Shown here one piece after another: positions 1-4,358 of a stretch of DNA of 6,073 bases. Source of the DNA: Candidatus Magasanikbacteria bacterium RIFCSPLOWO2_02_FULL_44_11 (GTDB lineage Bacteria; Patescibacteriota; Patescibacteriia; Magasanikbacterales; GWA2-37-8); assembly GCA_001783035.1 (NCBI GenBank), contig MFQK01000051.1, positions 1 to 6,073 on the forward strand, given 5' to 3'. The notes below the pieces were generated by a model. That model ran no database searches and was not told the origin of the DNA. It saw only the letters and a program-made list of their open reading frames with translations. The number at the start of each line of letters is the position of its first letter. Within the stretch, counting starts at the first letter, position 1. A program made the translations under genes and the position numbers.

Positions 1-18
1 CCATAGCCTGTGTGGTTA

Positions 19-516
19 ATGATTAATCGCACAGTATACCACAAGGGTGACATTTCTACTTTGGTAGGGGGTGACATTATCATTTTGGGGCGACAACCTG
101 CCTATGATGATGGCCGGACAATAGTTAAACATGTTACCTTACCTAGCTGTGGGGTAATCTATGAAATAAACACCGAGGGACTTACTATACGAGAACCTGA
201 AATAGCTCCAGTTTGGAAAGGGCACTATAATAATGGTTTTGAAGGAAAAGAATGGATAGCCGACACTATTCCACAAGAGTTTTATAAAATTAAAAAACTT
301 ATTTTATCGCGTTTTGCCAACGATCCTGAAGCGTTTAGTTTAAATATAGATGATAACAGCGAAGTAGGTTTACAGACCGCCATTGAAACTATTCAGAAAG
401 AATTTAAGAACAGAAAAACTGCCGCTGATAAATTCAAAGAATTTCTCACCACCTTAAATGATGGACAAAGAAGAAATAGTAGTAAAATTAAGAAATGGCA
501 ACTTGAAAATAAATAG
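19..516 (+). CDS. Orphan hypothetical protein, 165 aa
   Basis: I do not recognise this protein. An in-frame TAG at bases 4-6 bounds the frame, so it starts inside the window, at GTG 10 or ATG 19. I chose ATG 19 because it is the stronger codon; any ribosome site or promoter is outside or too close to the edge to judge. The N-terminal half (about residues 1-85) is mixed hydrophobic and polar, probably beta-rich. It has no signal peptide and no membrane segment. The C-terminal half (about 90-165) is charged and Lys-rich and looks helical, so the protein is probably soluble and cytoplasmic. Base composition is AT-rich, unlike the Cys-rich gene downstream. No terminator follows directly; the first comes about 90 bases later. 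It may belong to an operon entering from the left, or be the 3' remnant of a longer gene. Confidence 0.6.
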   Translation: MINRTVYHKGDISTLVGGDIIILGRQPAYDDGRTIVKHVTLPSCGVIYEINTEGLTIREPEIAPVWKGHYNNGFEGKEWIADTIPQEFYKIKKLILSRFANDPEAFSLNIDDNSEVGLQTAIETIQKEFKNRKTAADKFKEFLTTLNDGQRRNSSKIKKWQLENK

Positions 517-606
517 GAGCTACAAAAAACTAGCAATTAAATTATTCCATCTCTCTATTTCCTTGACCAGAGTGTTCCATTGAATTTCCGTTGCGTCTAC
601 TAAACG

Positions 607-635
607 GGATTTCACTTTTGGTGAGGTCCTTTTTT
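607..635 (+). terminator. Intrinsic terminator, tandem unit 1
   Basis: GGATTTCAC (607-615) pairs over all nine positions, with two G-U pairs, with GTGAGGTCC (621-629) across a five-base loop, followed by six T. It would end transcripts from the gene at 19-516. Confidence 0.75.
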
Positions 636-662
636 ATTGAGTCCTGTAGCGTCTACCAAGCG

Positions 663-689
663 AGACCTCAGATGAAGGGTCTTTTTTTT
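663..689 (+). terminator. Intrinsic terminator, tandem unit 2
   Basis: AGACC (663-667) pairs with GGTCT (678-682) across a roughly ten-base loop and runs into eight T. It is weaker than the unit 1 hairpin but has the longer T run. It insulates the promoter at 700-728 from upstream transcription. Confidence 0.6.
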
Positions 690-699
690 ACTTACCACA

Positions 700-728
700 T
701 TGACCAACACACAAAATTGTGCTAGGGT
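700..728 (+). promoter_or_regulatory. Promoter of the Cys-rich lipoprotein gene, with a dyad in the spacer
   Basis: TTGACC (700-705), a 17-base spacer and TAGGGT (723-728). The spacer holds an inverted repeat, CACAA-AA-TTGTG (710-721), placed where a repressor would block polymerase. The expected start near 735 gives a leader of about 40 bases with a small hairpin (GCAGC 731-735 with GCTGC 750-754) just before the ribosome site. Confidence 0.55.
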
Positions 729-776
729 GTGCAGCATGCGCGGGCTTGAGCTGCTTATTTGAAAGGGAGGACAAAC

Positions 777-1184
777 ATGCGTTCAGTACTACTGATAATG
801 GTCGGGCTGGCGACCGGATGCGGCAGTTGCTGGGAAGATCGTCTTCAAAGCCTCACCCCACTGCCTGACATGCCGCCTAAGGACTACGCTATTCCACCCA
901 GAACGAACGAGAAGTGGTGTCCGCCGAACGGAATCGGGGGAGGCCAACCGCCTCCAGAGGATCAAATGATCTCTGATGGCGGCGAGGTGCTCTGGCGTAC
1001 CAGCGTGAGCGACAACACTTGGAACTGCGGCGACTGTGGGGTGGAATGCAATCTGTTGCCTCGTAGGAACGGCTTCGGCTTCAACGTCTGCGAAGGCGGC
1101 ATCTGTTCGATACAGTGCAACGCGGGGTACGCCGACTGCGACAAGACGCCGGGGAACCCCTGTGAACCGTTGCCCTGTCCGTAG
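777..1184 (+). CDS. Small Cys-rich secreted lipoprotein, 135 aa
   Basis: ATG 777 is chosen over the in-frame TTG at 759 because GGGAGG (765-770) lies six bases before it, one of only two clear Shine-Dalgarno sites in the window. The protein opens with a hydrophobic signal and a lipobox-like ATGC with Cys at residue 15, so it is probably lipid-anchored outside the membrane. A Pro-rich linker (about 28-62) follows. The C-terminal region has Cys at 84, 87, 91, 105, 110, 114, 121, 129 and 134, in the order CGxCG-x3-C ... C-x4-C-x3-C-x6-C. From memory this resembles Cys-rich modules of predicted surface proteins of Myxococcota and relatives, where the pattern ends in DCD and GCE; here ADCD and NPCE are seen. 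The cysteines probably form disulfides. Function is unknown. The gene is GC-richer than its neighbours and sits between terminators with its own promoter, which suggests transfer as a unit. Confidence 0.8.
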   Translation: MRSVLLIMVGLATGCGSCWEDRLQSLTPLPDMPPKDYAIPPRTNEKWCPPNGIGGGQPPPEDQMISDGGEVLWRTSVSDNTWNCGDCGVECNLLPRRNGFGFNVCEGGICSIQCNAGYADCDKTPGNPCEPLPCP

Positions 1185-1237
1185 AGAAAACCCATTGGCG
1201 CGTGCCACCACGAGGCGCGCCACAACGCGCGTGAGAC

Positions 1238-1300
1238 ATAGGTTTCACGAGCGATAAACTCGTGGTACCTATAAAGCAGTTTTTTAAGACTGTTTTTTTT
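1238..1300 (+). terminator. Terminator region after the Cys-rich gene
   Basis: A 14-position stem with one T-T mismatch joins 1238-1251 and 1259-1272 (ATAGGT...ACCTAT outside, CACGAG...CTCGTG inside) around loop CGATAAA. It is followed by a short hairpin, CAGT (1277-1280) with ACTG (1289-1292), and eight T. A GC-rich inverted repeat (TGGCGCG / CGCGCCA) lies just upstream, near 1195-1222. Confidence 0.7.
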
Positions 1301-1315
1301 GTTTGAGTCAGTTGA

Positions 1316-1561
1316 GTCAAACTCTGGGTCTTTTTTCACCTACTCGCCGATACGATTGTAGGAAAAATCCAATGGCTCTATCCTTTTTCATCGGTGAGCT
1401 ACGCCTGGTTTGAAGTGCCAACACGTTATCCGTGGTGGGTGTTTAATTTTGTTTTCCACCGGACGTTTTTATTTGAAGCTGTAGTTATACTATGGGCGGC
1501 TCTGCTGTTAATTAAAGAACCTGCAAAATCGACCTCGATTGAAGAAGTTGACCCCCAATGA
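1316..1561 (+). pseudogene. C-terminal fragment of a multi-pass membrane protein, 5' part missing
   Basis: The frame after the in-frame TGA at 1313-1315 reads as convincing protein for 81 codons to TGA 1559-1561, but has no ATG, GTG or TTG near its beginning. The first residues, WVFFHLLADTIVG, and then QWLYPFSS read like the interior of a membrane protein. A later segment, FLFEAVVILWAALLLI, is a clear transmembrane helix, followed by a short polar tail rich in Glu. The HLLAD and YPFS pattern reminds me of the C-terminal part of DUF457/YdjM-type membrane metal-dependent hydrolases; this is recall, not a search result. The break lies directly after the terminator of the Cys-rich gene, so that cassette probably replaced the 5' half. 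A shorter product from an internal GTG (TCG GTG AGC, near 1394) cannot be excluded but lacks a ribosome site. Confidence 0.6.
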
Positions 1562-1663
1562 TTTTAAAAATTATTAAACCGACTCTCTATTCACTTTTAA
1601 TTAGCGAAAAAAACTGAAAGACAAATTTGTTGGAAGATAAGCCAAAAATACGGCCAAGCGAGG
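1562..1663. other. AT-rich intergenic stretch
   Basis: I see no gene, strong hairpin or promoter in this stretch. It separates the membrane-protein fragment from the promoter at 1664. Confidence 0.5.
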
Positions 1664-1692
1664 TTGACTTTTTCATTAAAATATGTTAATCT
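1664..1692 (+). promoter_or_regulatory. Promoter of the small basic protein gene
   Basis: TTGACT (1664-1669), 17 bases, TAATCT (1687-1692). The predicted start near 1699 lies at the ATG (1702), so the message should be leaderless or nearly so. Confidence 0.65.
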
Positions 1693-1701
1693 ATCAATGG
1701 T

Positions 1702-1908
1702 ATGTACAATTGGACAGTAAATAGTAAGCAACTGAAAAAACACAAAAAGCACTATGACATTTGGAAACTTGAACAAATGGTTAATTTTGGTTTGAACGGA
1801 AAAAAATTAGACAAAACAGATTTAAAAAAATATTGGTCAAAGCTACATTTAGATCCCAAAAAGAAAAAATATTTGTCTTTAATTTTATGGCCGCCAAAAC
1901 GATCTTGA
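1702..1908 (+). CDS. Small basic hypothetical protein, 68 aa
   Basis: ATG 1702 is used; the ATG at 1697 opens only a six-residue frame. There is no Shine-Dalgarno site, which fits a leaderless message from the promoter ten bases upstream. The protein is Lys-rich (about a quarter of residues) with regularly placed Trp at 4, 21, 45 and 63. A core (residues 19-50) reads as two amphipathic helices, DIWKLEQMVNFGLNG and LKKYWSKLHLDP, ending in a hydrophobic LSLILWP. It has no signal peptide. The pattern of aromatic and charged residues looks like a folded small protein rather than a chance frame, and I have the impression that similar proteins occur in Patescibacteria, but I cannot name a family. 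The basic charge would allow nucleic-acid binding; that is only a guess. It is monocistronic, with a palindrome (1950-1967) downstream. Confidence 0.6.
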   Translation: MYNWTVNSKQLKKHKKHYDIWKLEQMVNFGLNGKKLDKTDLKKYWSKLHLDPKKKKYLSLILWPPKRS

Positions 1909-1949
1909 GTAAAAATCAGCAAAAGTTATTAAAAATAGACGATTGTCGG

Positions 1950-1967
1950 CACCTTTAATTAAAGGTG
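1950..1967. promoter_or_regulatory. 18-bp perfect palindrome
   Basis: CACCTTTAATTAAAGGTG is a perfect dyad. No T run follows, so it is not a classical terminator. It may be a protein-binding dyad or the 3' hairpin of the message from the gene at 1702. Confidence 0.4.
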
Positions 1968-2005
1968 ATAAGCAGATCAACTTTCGTATCCAAAGTAACG
2001 CCCTA

Positions 2006-2034
2006 TTGAACAATAATGGGCTTTAGGGTATACT
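2006..2034 (+). promoter_or_regulatory. Promoter of the HU gene
   Basis: TTGAAC (2006-2011), 17 bases, TATACT (2029-2034). The -35 box lies within an imperfect hairpin (GCCC 2000-2003 with GGGC 2018-2021, followed by TTT) that might weakly terminate the preceding gene. The expected start is about 2041. Confidence 0.7.
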
Positions 2035-2040
2035 AAGCTA

Positions 2041-2055
2041 TGTTATTTAATAACA
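2041..2055. promoter_or_regulatory. Palindrome at the HU transcription start (candidate operator)
   Basis: TGTTATT-T-AATAACA has perfect seven-base arms and begins seven bases after the -10 box. A second dyad, TTAATATTAA, lies at 2057-2066. A repressor here would block initiation; as RNA the first dyad would be only a weak hairpin. Confidence 0.4.
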
Positions 2056-2076
2056 CTTAATATTAACCATAGATAT

Positions 2077-2358
2077 ATGGCAGGTATGACAAAGTCTTCT
2101 TTGCTCACCTTGTTGGCAGAGAAAACAGGCATGGGCAAGAAAGAAGTCGCGGGTTTTTTGGACACCCTCGCTTCAACGGCATATAGTGAAACCAAAAAGA
2201 CCGGTGTGTTCGTTTTGCCAGGTTTTGGCAAGATGGTCAAAGTAAACCGCGCCGCTCGCATGGGACGCAATCCGGCAACTGGTGAAGCTATCAAGATCGC
2301 CGCAAAGACTGTGGTTAAATTTCGTTTAGCTAAAGCTGCTAAAGAAGCAGTTTTGTAG
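2077..2358 (+). CDS. HU-family nucleoid DNA-binding protein, 93 aa
   Basis: This is a histone-like protein that bends and compacts DNA as a dimer. The N-terminal helical dimerisation region (about residues 5-45) begins TKSSLLTLLAEKTG. It is followed by the beta arm with the family signature: PGFGKMVKV (48-56), AARMGRNPATGE (59-70) and IKIAAKTVVKF (72-82). Pro66 in RNPATGE matches the proline that intercalates into DNA in HU and IHF. A closing helix (84-93) completes the fold; the length is normal for the family (about 90). ATG 2077 is preferred, though the ATG at 2086 would give the more usual MTKSS start; neither has a ribosome site. It has its own strong promoter, a dyad at the start point and a strong terminator (2381-2408), as expected for an abundant protein. 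Assignment to HU rather than IHF is by overall look. Confidence 0.93.
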   Translation: MAGMTKSSLLTLLAEKTGMGKKEVAGFLDTLASTAYSETKKTGVFVLPGFGKMVKVNRAARMGRNPATGEAIKIAAKTVVKFRLAKAAKEAVL

Positions 2359-2380
2359 GATTTCTACAATAAATAAAGGG

Positions 2381-2408
2381 CCGGTCGCCGTAAGGTAGCC
2401 GGTTTTTT
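2381..2408 (+). terminator. Intrinsic terminator of the HU gene
   Basis: CCGGTCGCC (2381-2389), tetraloop GTAA, GGTAGCCGG (2394-2402), with one C-A mismatch and two G-U pairs, then six T. A smaller hairpin (TTGTAG / CTACAA, 2353-2369) straddles the stop codon. Confidence 0.85.
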
Positions 2409-2450
2409 ATTTAAGGGAAGTATGGTATAGTCTTTTCAAGGAGGTTGCCC

Positions 2451-2699
2451 ATGTCAAAGGAAACCAAGTATTTGCTGGCTGTTGTCTTGATCGGCGTGTT
2501 GTTCGAAGTCGTTCTCTGGAACTTTTTCATGACGGAAGCTGGCCACCAGGCTGTATTCAATATTTTCAAGATGGGCTTGCCCGGCCTTATCGCCGGCGGT
2601 CTTGTTGGTCTGGTCTTTGTTCCGGTGATTTTTTTCCTTGATCGCTTAGAACGAAAGCAGCGGCGCGGTCCACGGCAACTAGAGCTCCCGCTCCGATGA
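2451..2699 (+). CDS. Small two-helix membrane protein, 82 aa
   Basis: ATG 2451 is fixed by AAGGAGG (2438-2444) six bases upstream, a near-perfect Shine-Dalgarno site; the in-frame TTG at 2445 overlaps that spacing and is rejected. A short polar start (MSKETK) leads to a first membrane helix (about residues 7-27, rich in Leu and Val), a short loop (28-40), and a second helix (about 42-63) with small-residue packing GLIAGGLVGL. The tail is strongly basic (about 64-82, DRLERKQRRGPRQ). By the positive-inside rule the tail should be cytoplasmic, giving an N-in/C-in hairpin. I do not recognise the family. A possible -10 box (TATAGT, 2426-2431) lies just after the HU terminator; its -35 would fall in that terminator's T run, so the gene may depend on a weak promoter or on HU read-through. 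A long stem-loop follows the gene. Confidence 0.75.
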   Translation: MSKETKYLLAVVLIGVLFEVVLWNFFMTEAGHQAVFNIFKMGLPGLIAGGLVGLVFVPVIFFLDRLERKQRRGPRQLELPLR

Positions 2700-2740
2700 T
2701 CTGGAAACGGCCAGATCGACTTAAGAGTCGTGGGCCTCAA

Positions 2741-2809
2741 CCAGGTCGCCCACACTCGTTTTGGTCATAAAGGTTGTGACAAAAACGAGGGCGATCTGGT
2801 AAAATTTTT
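2741..2809 (+). terminator. Long stem-loop and T run after the membrane protein gene
   Basis: CCAGGTCGCC (2741-2750) pairs with GGCGATCTGG (2790-2799); CTCGTTTT (2755-2762) pairs with AAAACGAG (2782-2789); GTCA (2764-2767) pairs with TGAC (2777-2780). That makes about 22 base pairs with one four-base bulge. Five T at 2805-2809 follow after a short gap. It is probably a terminator, but competing pairings upstream suggest it may be conditional. Confidence 0.6.
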
Positions 2810-2822
2810 ATAAAGTTTTGGA

Positions 2823-2851
2823 TTGACACTGATCGGAATATAAGGTAGAGT
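2823..2851 (+). promoter_or_regulatory. Promoter reading into the structured RNA region
   Basis: TTGACA (2823-2828, a perfect -35 box), 17 bases, TAGAGT (2846-2851). The expected start is about 2858, one base before the long-range helix at 2859. No protein gene follows on this strand, so it most likely drives a non-coding RNA. Confidence 0.65.
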
Positions 2852-2899
2852 ACTTCCATTGGTAAGAAAGTCCGTGGCAAAACCTGCTACAGAACACTC

Positions 2900-2928
2900 A
2901 AGACTCCCGCAAGGGAGTCTTTGTTTTT
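2900..2928 (+). terminator. Perfect terminator-like hairpin inside the RNA region
   Basis: AAGACTCCC (2900-2908), tetraloop GCAA, GGGAGTCTT (2913-2921), then TGTTTTT. All nine pairs are Watson-Crick. With the promoter at 2823-2851 it defines a possible small RNA of about 70 bases whose 5' part (2859-2878) is antisense to 3003-3022. Confidence 0.75.
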
Positions 2929-2984
2929 AAAAACTTTATCGTTTTTTTATGCGGACTTATATACACTCACTCTTGGTGGTAAGC

Positions 2985-3058
2985 GGGGCGAGTGTAGCCG
3001 GCGCTACGGATTTTCTTACCAAAAAGTCCTTGGGGTTCAACTCCCCCTCGCTCCACCA
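2985..3058 (+). tRNA. tRNA-like module with alanine-type acceptor and atypical D and anticodon arms
   Basis: The 3' half is textbook: T-loop TTCAACT (3036-3042) in a GGGG/CCCC stem, then the acceptor strand CTCGCTCC (3047-3054), discriminator A (3055) and encoded CCA (3056-3058). The 5' strand GGGGCGAG (2985-2992) pairs with it over eight positions, with one G-U at the third pair (G2987-T3052). G3-U70 plus A73 is the identity set of alanyl-tRNA synthetase, shared by tRNA-Ala and tmRNA. The rest is odd. The D-arm is a tight hairpin (GTAGC 2994-2998, loop CGGC, GCTAC 3003-3007) with too small a loop. The anticodon-like stem is A/T only and imperfect (ATTTT 3010-3014 with 3022-3026); its loop CTTACCA would present TAC, a valine anticodon, contradicting the acceptor. 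It is therefore better read as a tRNA mimic, a decayed tRNA or a tmRNA-like end than as a working tRNA. Confidence 0.4.
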
Positions 3059-3059
3059 C

Positions 3060-4358
3060 TCAAATTCCCTCGCCCATGAGCATGGGTATCCCCAGTCGCT
3101 TGCGTTTAGACTCGCCTAAAAATAATTCGTTCTTCCGCTCCGGTTCATGCCCGCGCTCAGTCAAATGCGCCCCAAACTGGTGCGCTTTCCAGCTCGTCCC
3201 GAGAAAGAGCGAATGTTTGCCGTACTTGGCCGCGATTTTGTCGGAGCTGGCATACATCTTTTGAAGTTTCTCAATTTTTCCTGAAGCCAAAAACAGATCA
3301 GGTTGGAGGACGTTGGGCACCAGATTGAACGTCGTGAAACCGGTGGCCCGATAAAGCGTATTTTTCCGGAAAATTTTTTGAAAAGCCGCTCGTGCGACCG
3401 AGAGAATCTCTGGCGGCAAGTTCGTCGGCCGCGCAAAAGGCATTTCCATAACCGAATGATTAAAACTTTGCGTGCGTAAAATAAAAATAGCCCGCGGGGT
3501 GGCCTGGTTATAGCGCCGCAATTTTATACAGGCATTCTCAATATTTTTCGAAAGCTGCGAAAAAATAAAATTAGGATCTTTGGATGGCGGCGTAAACGTC
3601 TTGAATTTTTGGATAGAACCATAGAATGTTTTTTCTTCCAAAAAAAGCGGCATGACCAAGGCGCCATTGAGTTCCTGCCAAATATCATGGAAAGGCCGCT
3701 CGAGTGCCTGCTTGACCCAGTCTTCTCTGGCCCGAGCAAACTGCAAGGCAGTCTGAATACCATAACGAGCCAAACGCGCCGCGGTTTGCCCACCAATCCC
3801 CCAAATTTTTTCTACGGGCAAATTTTCTAAAAAGGGCGCGATCCCCGTTTCCGGAACAACCGTTAATCCATACGGCTTTTTCCACTTGGAAGCTAACTTA
3901 GCCAGCACCTTATTGGGTGCCAGACCGACTGAAAACGTAAAACCAAGCTCTTGCCGTAATGTTTCTTGGATATGCTTGGTAATCTCGGTATAGTTTTTCT
4001 TGAAAGGCCGGTCGTAGCCGGTGATGTCGGCAAAACATTCATCCACGCCATATTCTTCAACCTCATGAGTGTAGCGCCTGACTATACTAAAAAGCCGCTG
4101 GGACAACATGCTATACGTTTCATAATCCGATGGAAGAATAATCGCGTCGGGGCATAATTTCTTAATTTCCCACAGGGCCATGGCGCGGGTCACGCCGCGG
4201 GCCTTGGCCTCGTAGCTCATCGAAGCGGCAATACCACGCTCTTTGCCGGTAATCACCGGCTTACCGCGTAAGGCCGGGTCGCGCGCCTGTTCGCACGACG
4301 CAAAAAACGCGTCCCCATCAATATGCAGGATGGCGCGTGAAAAAGAAAGAGGTTTCAT
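3060..4358 (-). CDS. dinP: Y-family (translesion) DNA polymerase, DinB/UmuC type, 432 aa
   Basis: This is an error-prone polymerase that copies past DNA lesions. The palm begins HIDGDAFFASCE (residues 12-23) with the metal-binding Asp14; Phe19 is in the steric-gate position that excludes ribonucleotides. SYEAKARGV (48-56) is the fingers motif. YGVDECFADI (103-112) carries the catalytic Asp106 and Glu107. SVGLAPNKVLAKLASKWKKP (143-162) is the conserved template-side motif, and LPVEKIWGIGGQTAARL (180-196) the thumb helix-hairpin-helix. A little-finger domain follows. QPDLF (352-356) fits a sliding-clamp binding motif. The tail after about 360 is longer than in E. coli Pol IV (351 aa) and nearer UmuC in total length. 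The start ATG overlaps the lexA stop as ATGA, so the two are translationally coupled and SOS-controlled. The stop lies one base beyond the CCA end of the convergent RNA module. No separate terminator is obvious on this strand. Confidence 0.93.
   Translation of the reverse strand: MKPLSFSRAILHIDGDAFFASCEQARDPALRGKPVITGKERGIAASMSYEAKARGVTRAMALWEIKKLCPDAIILPSDYETYSMLSQRLFSIVRRYTHEVEEYGVDECFADITGYDRPFKKNYTEITKHIQETLRQELGFTFSVGLAPNKVLAKLASKWKKPYGLTVVPETGIAPFLENLPVEKIWGIGGQTAARLARYGIQTALQFARAREDWVKQALERPFHDIWQELNGALVMPLFLEEKTFYGSIQKFKTFTPPSKDPNFIFSQLSKNIENACIKLRRYNQATPRAIFILRTQSFNHSVMEMPFARPTNLPPEILSVARAAFQKIFRKNTLYRATGFTTFNLVPNVLQPDLFLASGKIEKLQKMYASSDKIAAKYGKHSLFLGTSWKAHQFGAHLTERGHEPERKNELFLGESKRKRLGIPMLMGEGI

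Larger units (their letters stand above)
579..689 (+). repeat. Two tandem units, each a conserved leader plus terminator hairpin
   Basis: Unit 1 (about 579-635) and unit 2 (about 636-689) both begin ATTGA. Both carry GCGTCTAC (593-600 and 649-656), then a shared stretch AA-CG-GA--TCA whose differences are transitions only, then a hairpin and a run of T. In unit 1 the leader can also fold (CCGTT 588-592 with AACGG 603-607). The period is about 56 bases. As DNA this is a short tandem duplication; as RNA it is two successive terminators. The complement of GCGTCTACCAA reads TTGGTAGACGC, which resembles the D-arm of tRNA-Leu, but no acceptor or T-arm is present. Confidence 0.6.
2858..3058 (+). ncRNA. 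Candidate structured non-coding RNA with a tRNA-like 3' end
   Basis: I see no protein gene here but dense structure. Bases 2859-2878 pair over 20 consecutive positions with 3003-3022, 18 Watson-Crick and two G-U (G2870-T3011, G2876-T3005). Both differences from a perfect inverted repeat keep pairing only in plus-strand RNA, which argues for RNA rather than a DNA repeat. Inside, ACACTC (2894-2899) can pair with GAGTGT (2990-2995), in register with the outer helix. A perfect hairpin lies at 2900-2921. The 3' part (2985-3058) is a tRNA-like module ending in CCA. The transcript would start near 2858. The module is reminiscent of tmRNA, but the acceptor 5' strand is internal rather than at the 5' end, and I see no tag frame. 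The main doubt is the hairpin plus T run at 2900-2928, which should end most transcripts after about 70 bases. Confidence 0.5.

Noticed and set aside
789..1339. Long minus-strand and alternate-frame readings across the Cys-rich gene
   Set aside because: These are frames opened by GC-rich codons; they lack ribosome sites and recognisable motifs, while the plus frame has a signal sequence, lipobox and ordered cysteines.
2679..2696. QLELPL at the end of the small membrane protein as a sliding-clamp motif
   Set aside because: It does not match QxxLF or QL-LF well, and a membrane protein tail is an unlikely clamp partner; chance is enough.
2411..2755. 114-residue minus-strand frame opposite the small membrane protein
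   Set aside because: Low-complexity Arg/Thr/Pro-rich reading opposite a gene with a clear ribosome site and two membrane helices.
2858..2960. RNase P RNA, because of GAAAGTCCG-, ACAGAA- and CGGACTTAT-like pieces in order
   Set aside because: The pieces are far too close together, the last carries an extra base relative to the family's CGGCUUAU, and there is no specificity domain or 5' P1-P3 region.
2859..3022. A 164-bp miniature transposable element with 20-bp terminal inverted repeats
   Set aside because: No target-site duplication flanks the arms, and both arm differences preserve pairing only in plus-strand RNA.
2858..3058. Canonical or permuted tmRNA
   Set aside because: The acceptor 5' strand is internal at 2985, the conserved 5' region after the acceptor is absent, no tag reading frame is visible, and nothing after the CCA supplies a permuted 5' half.
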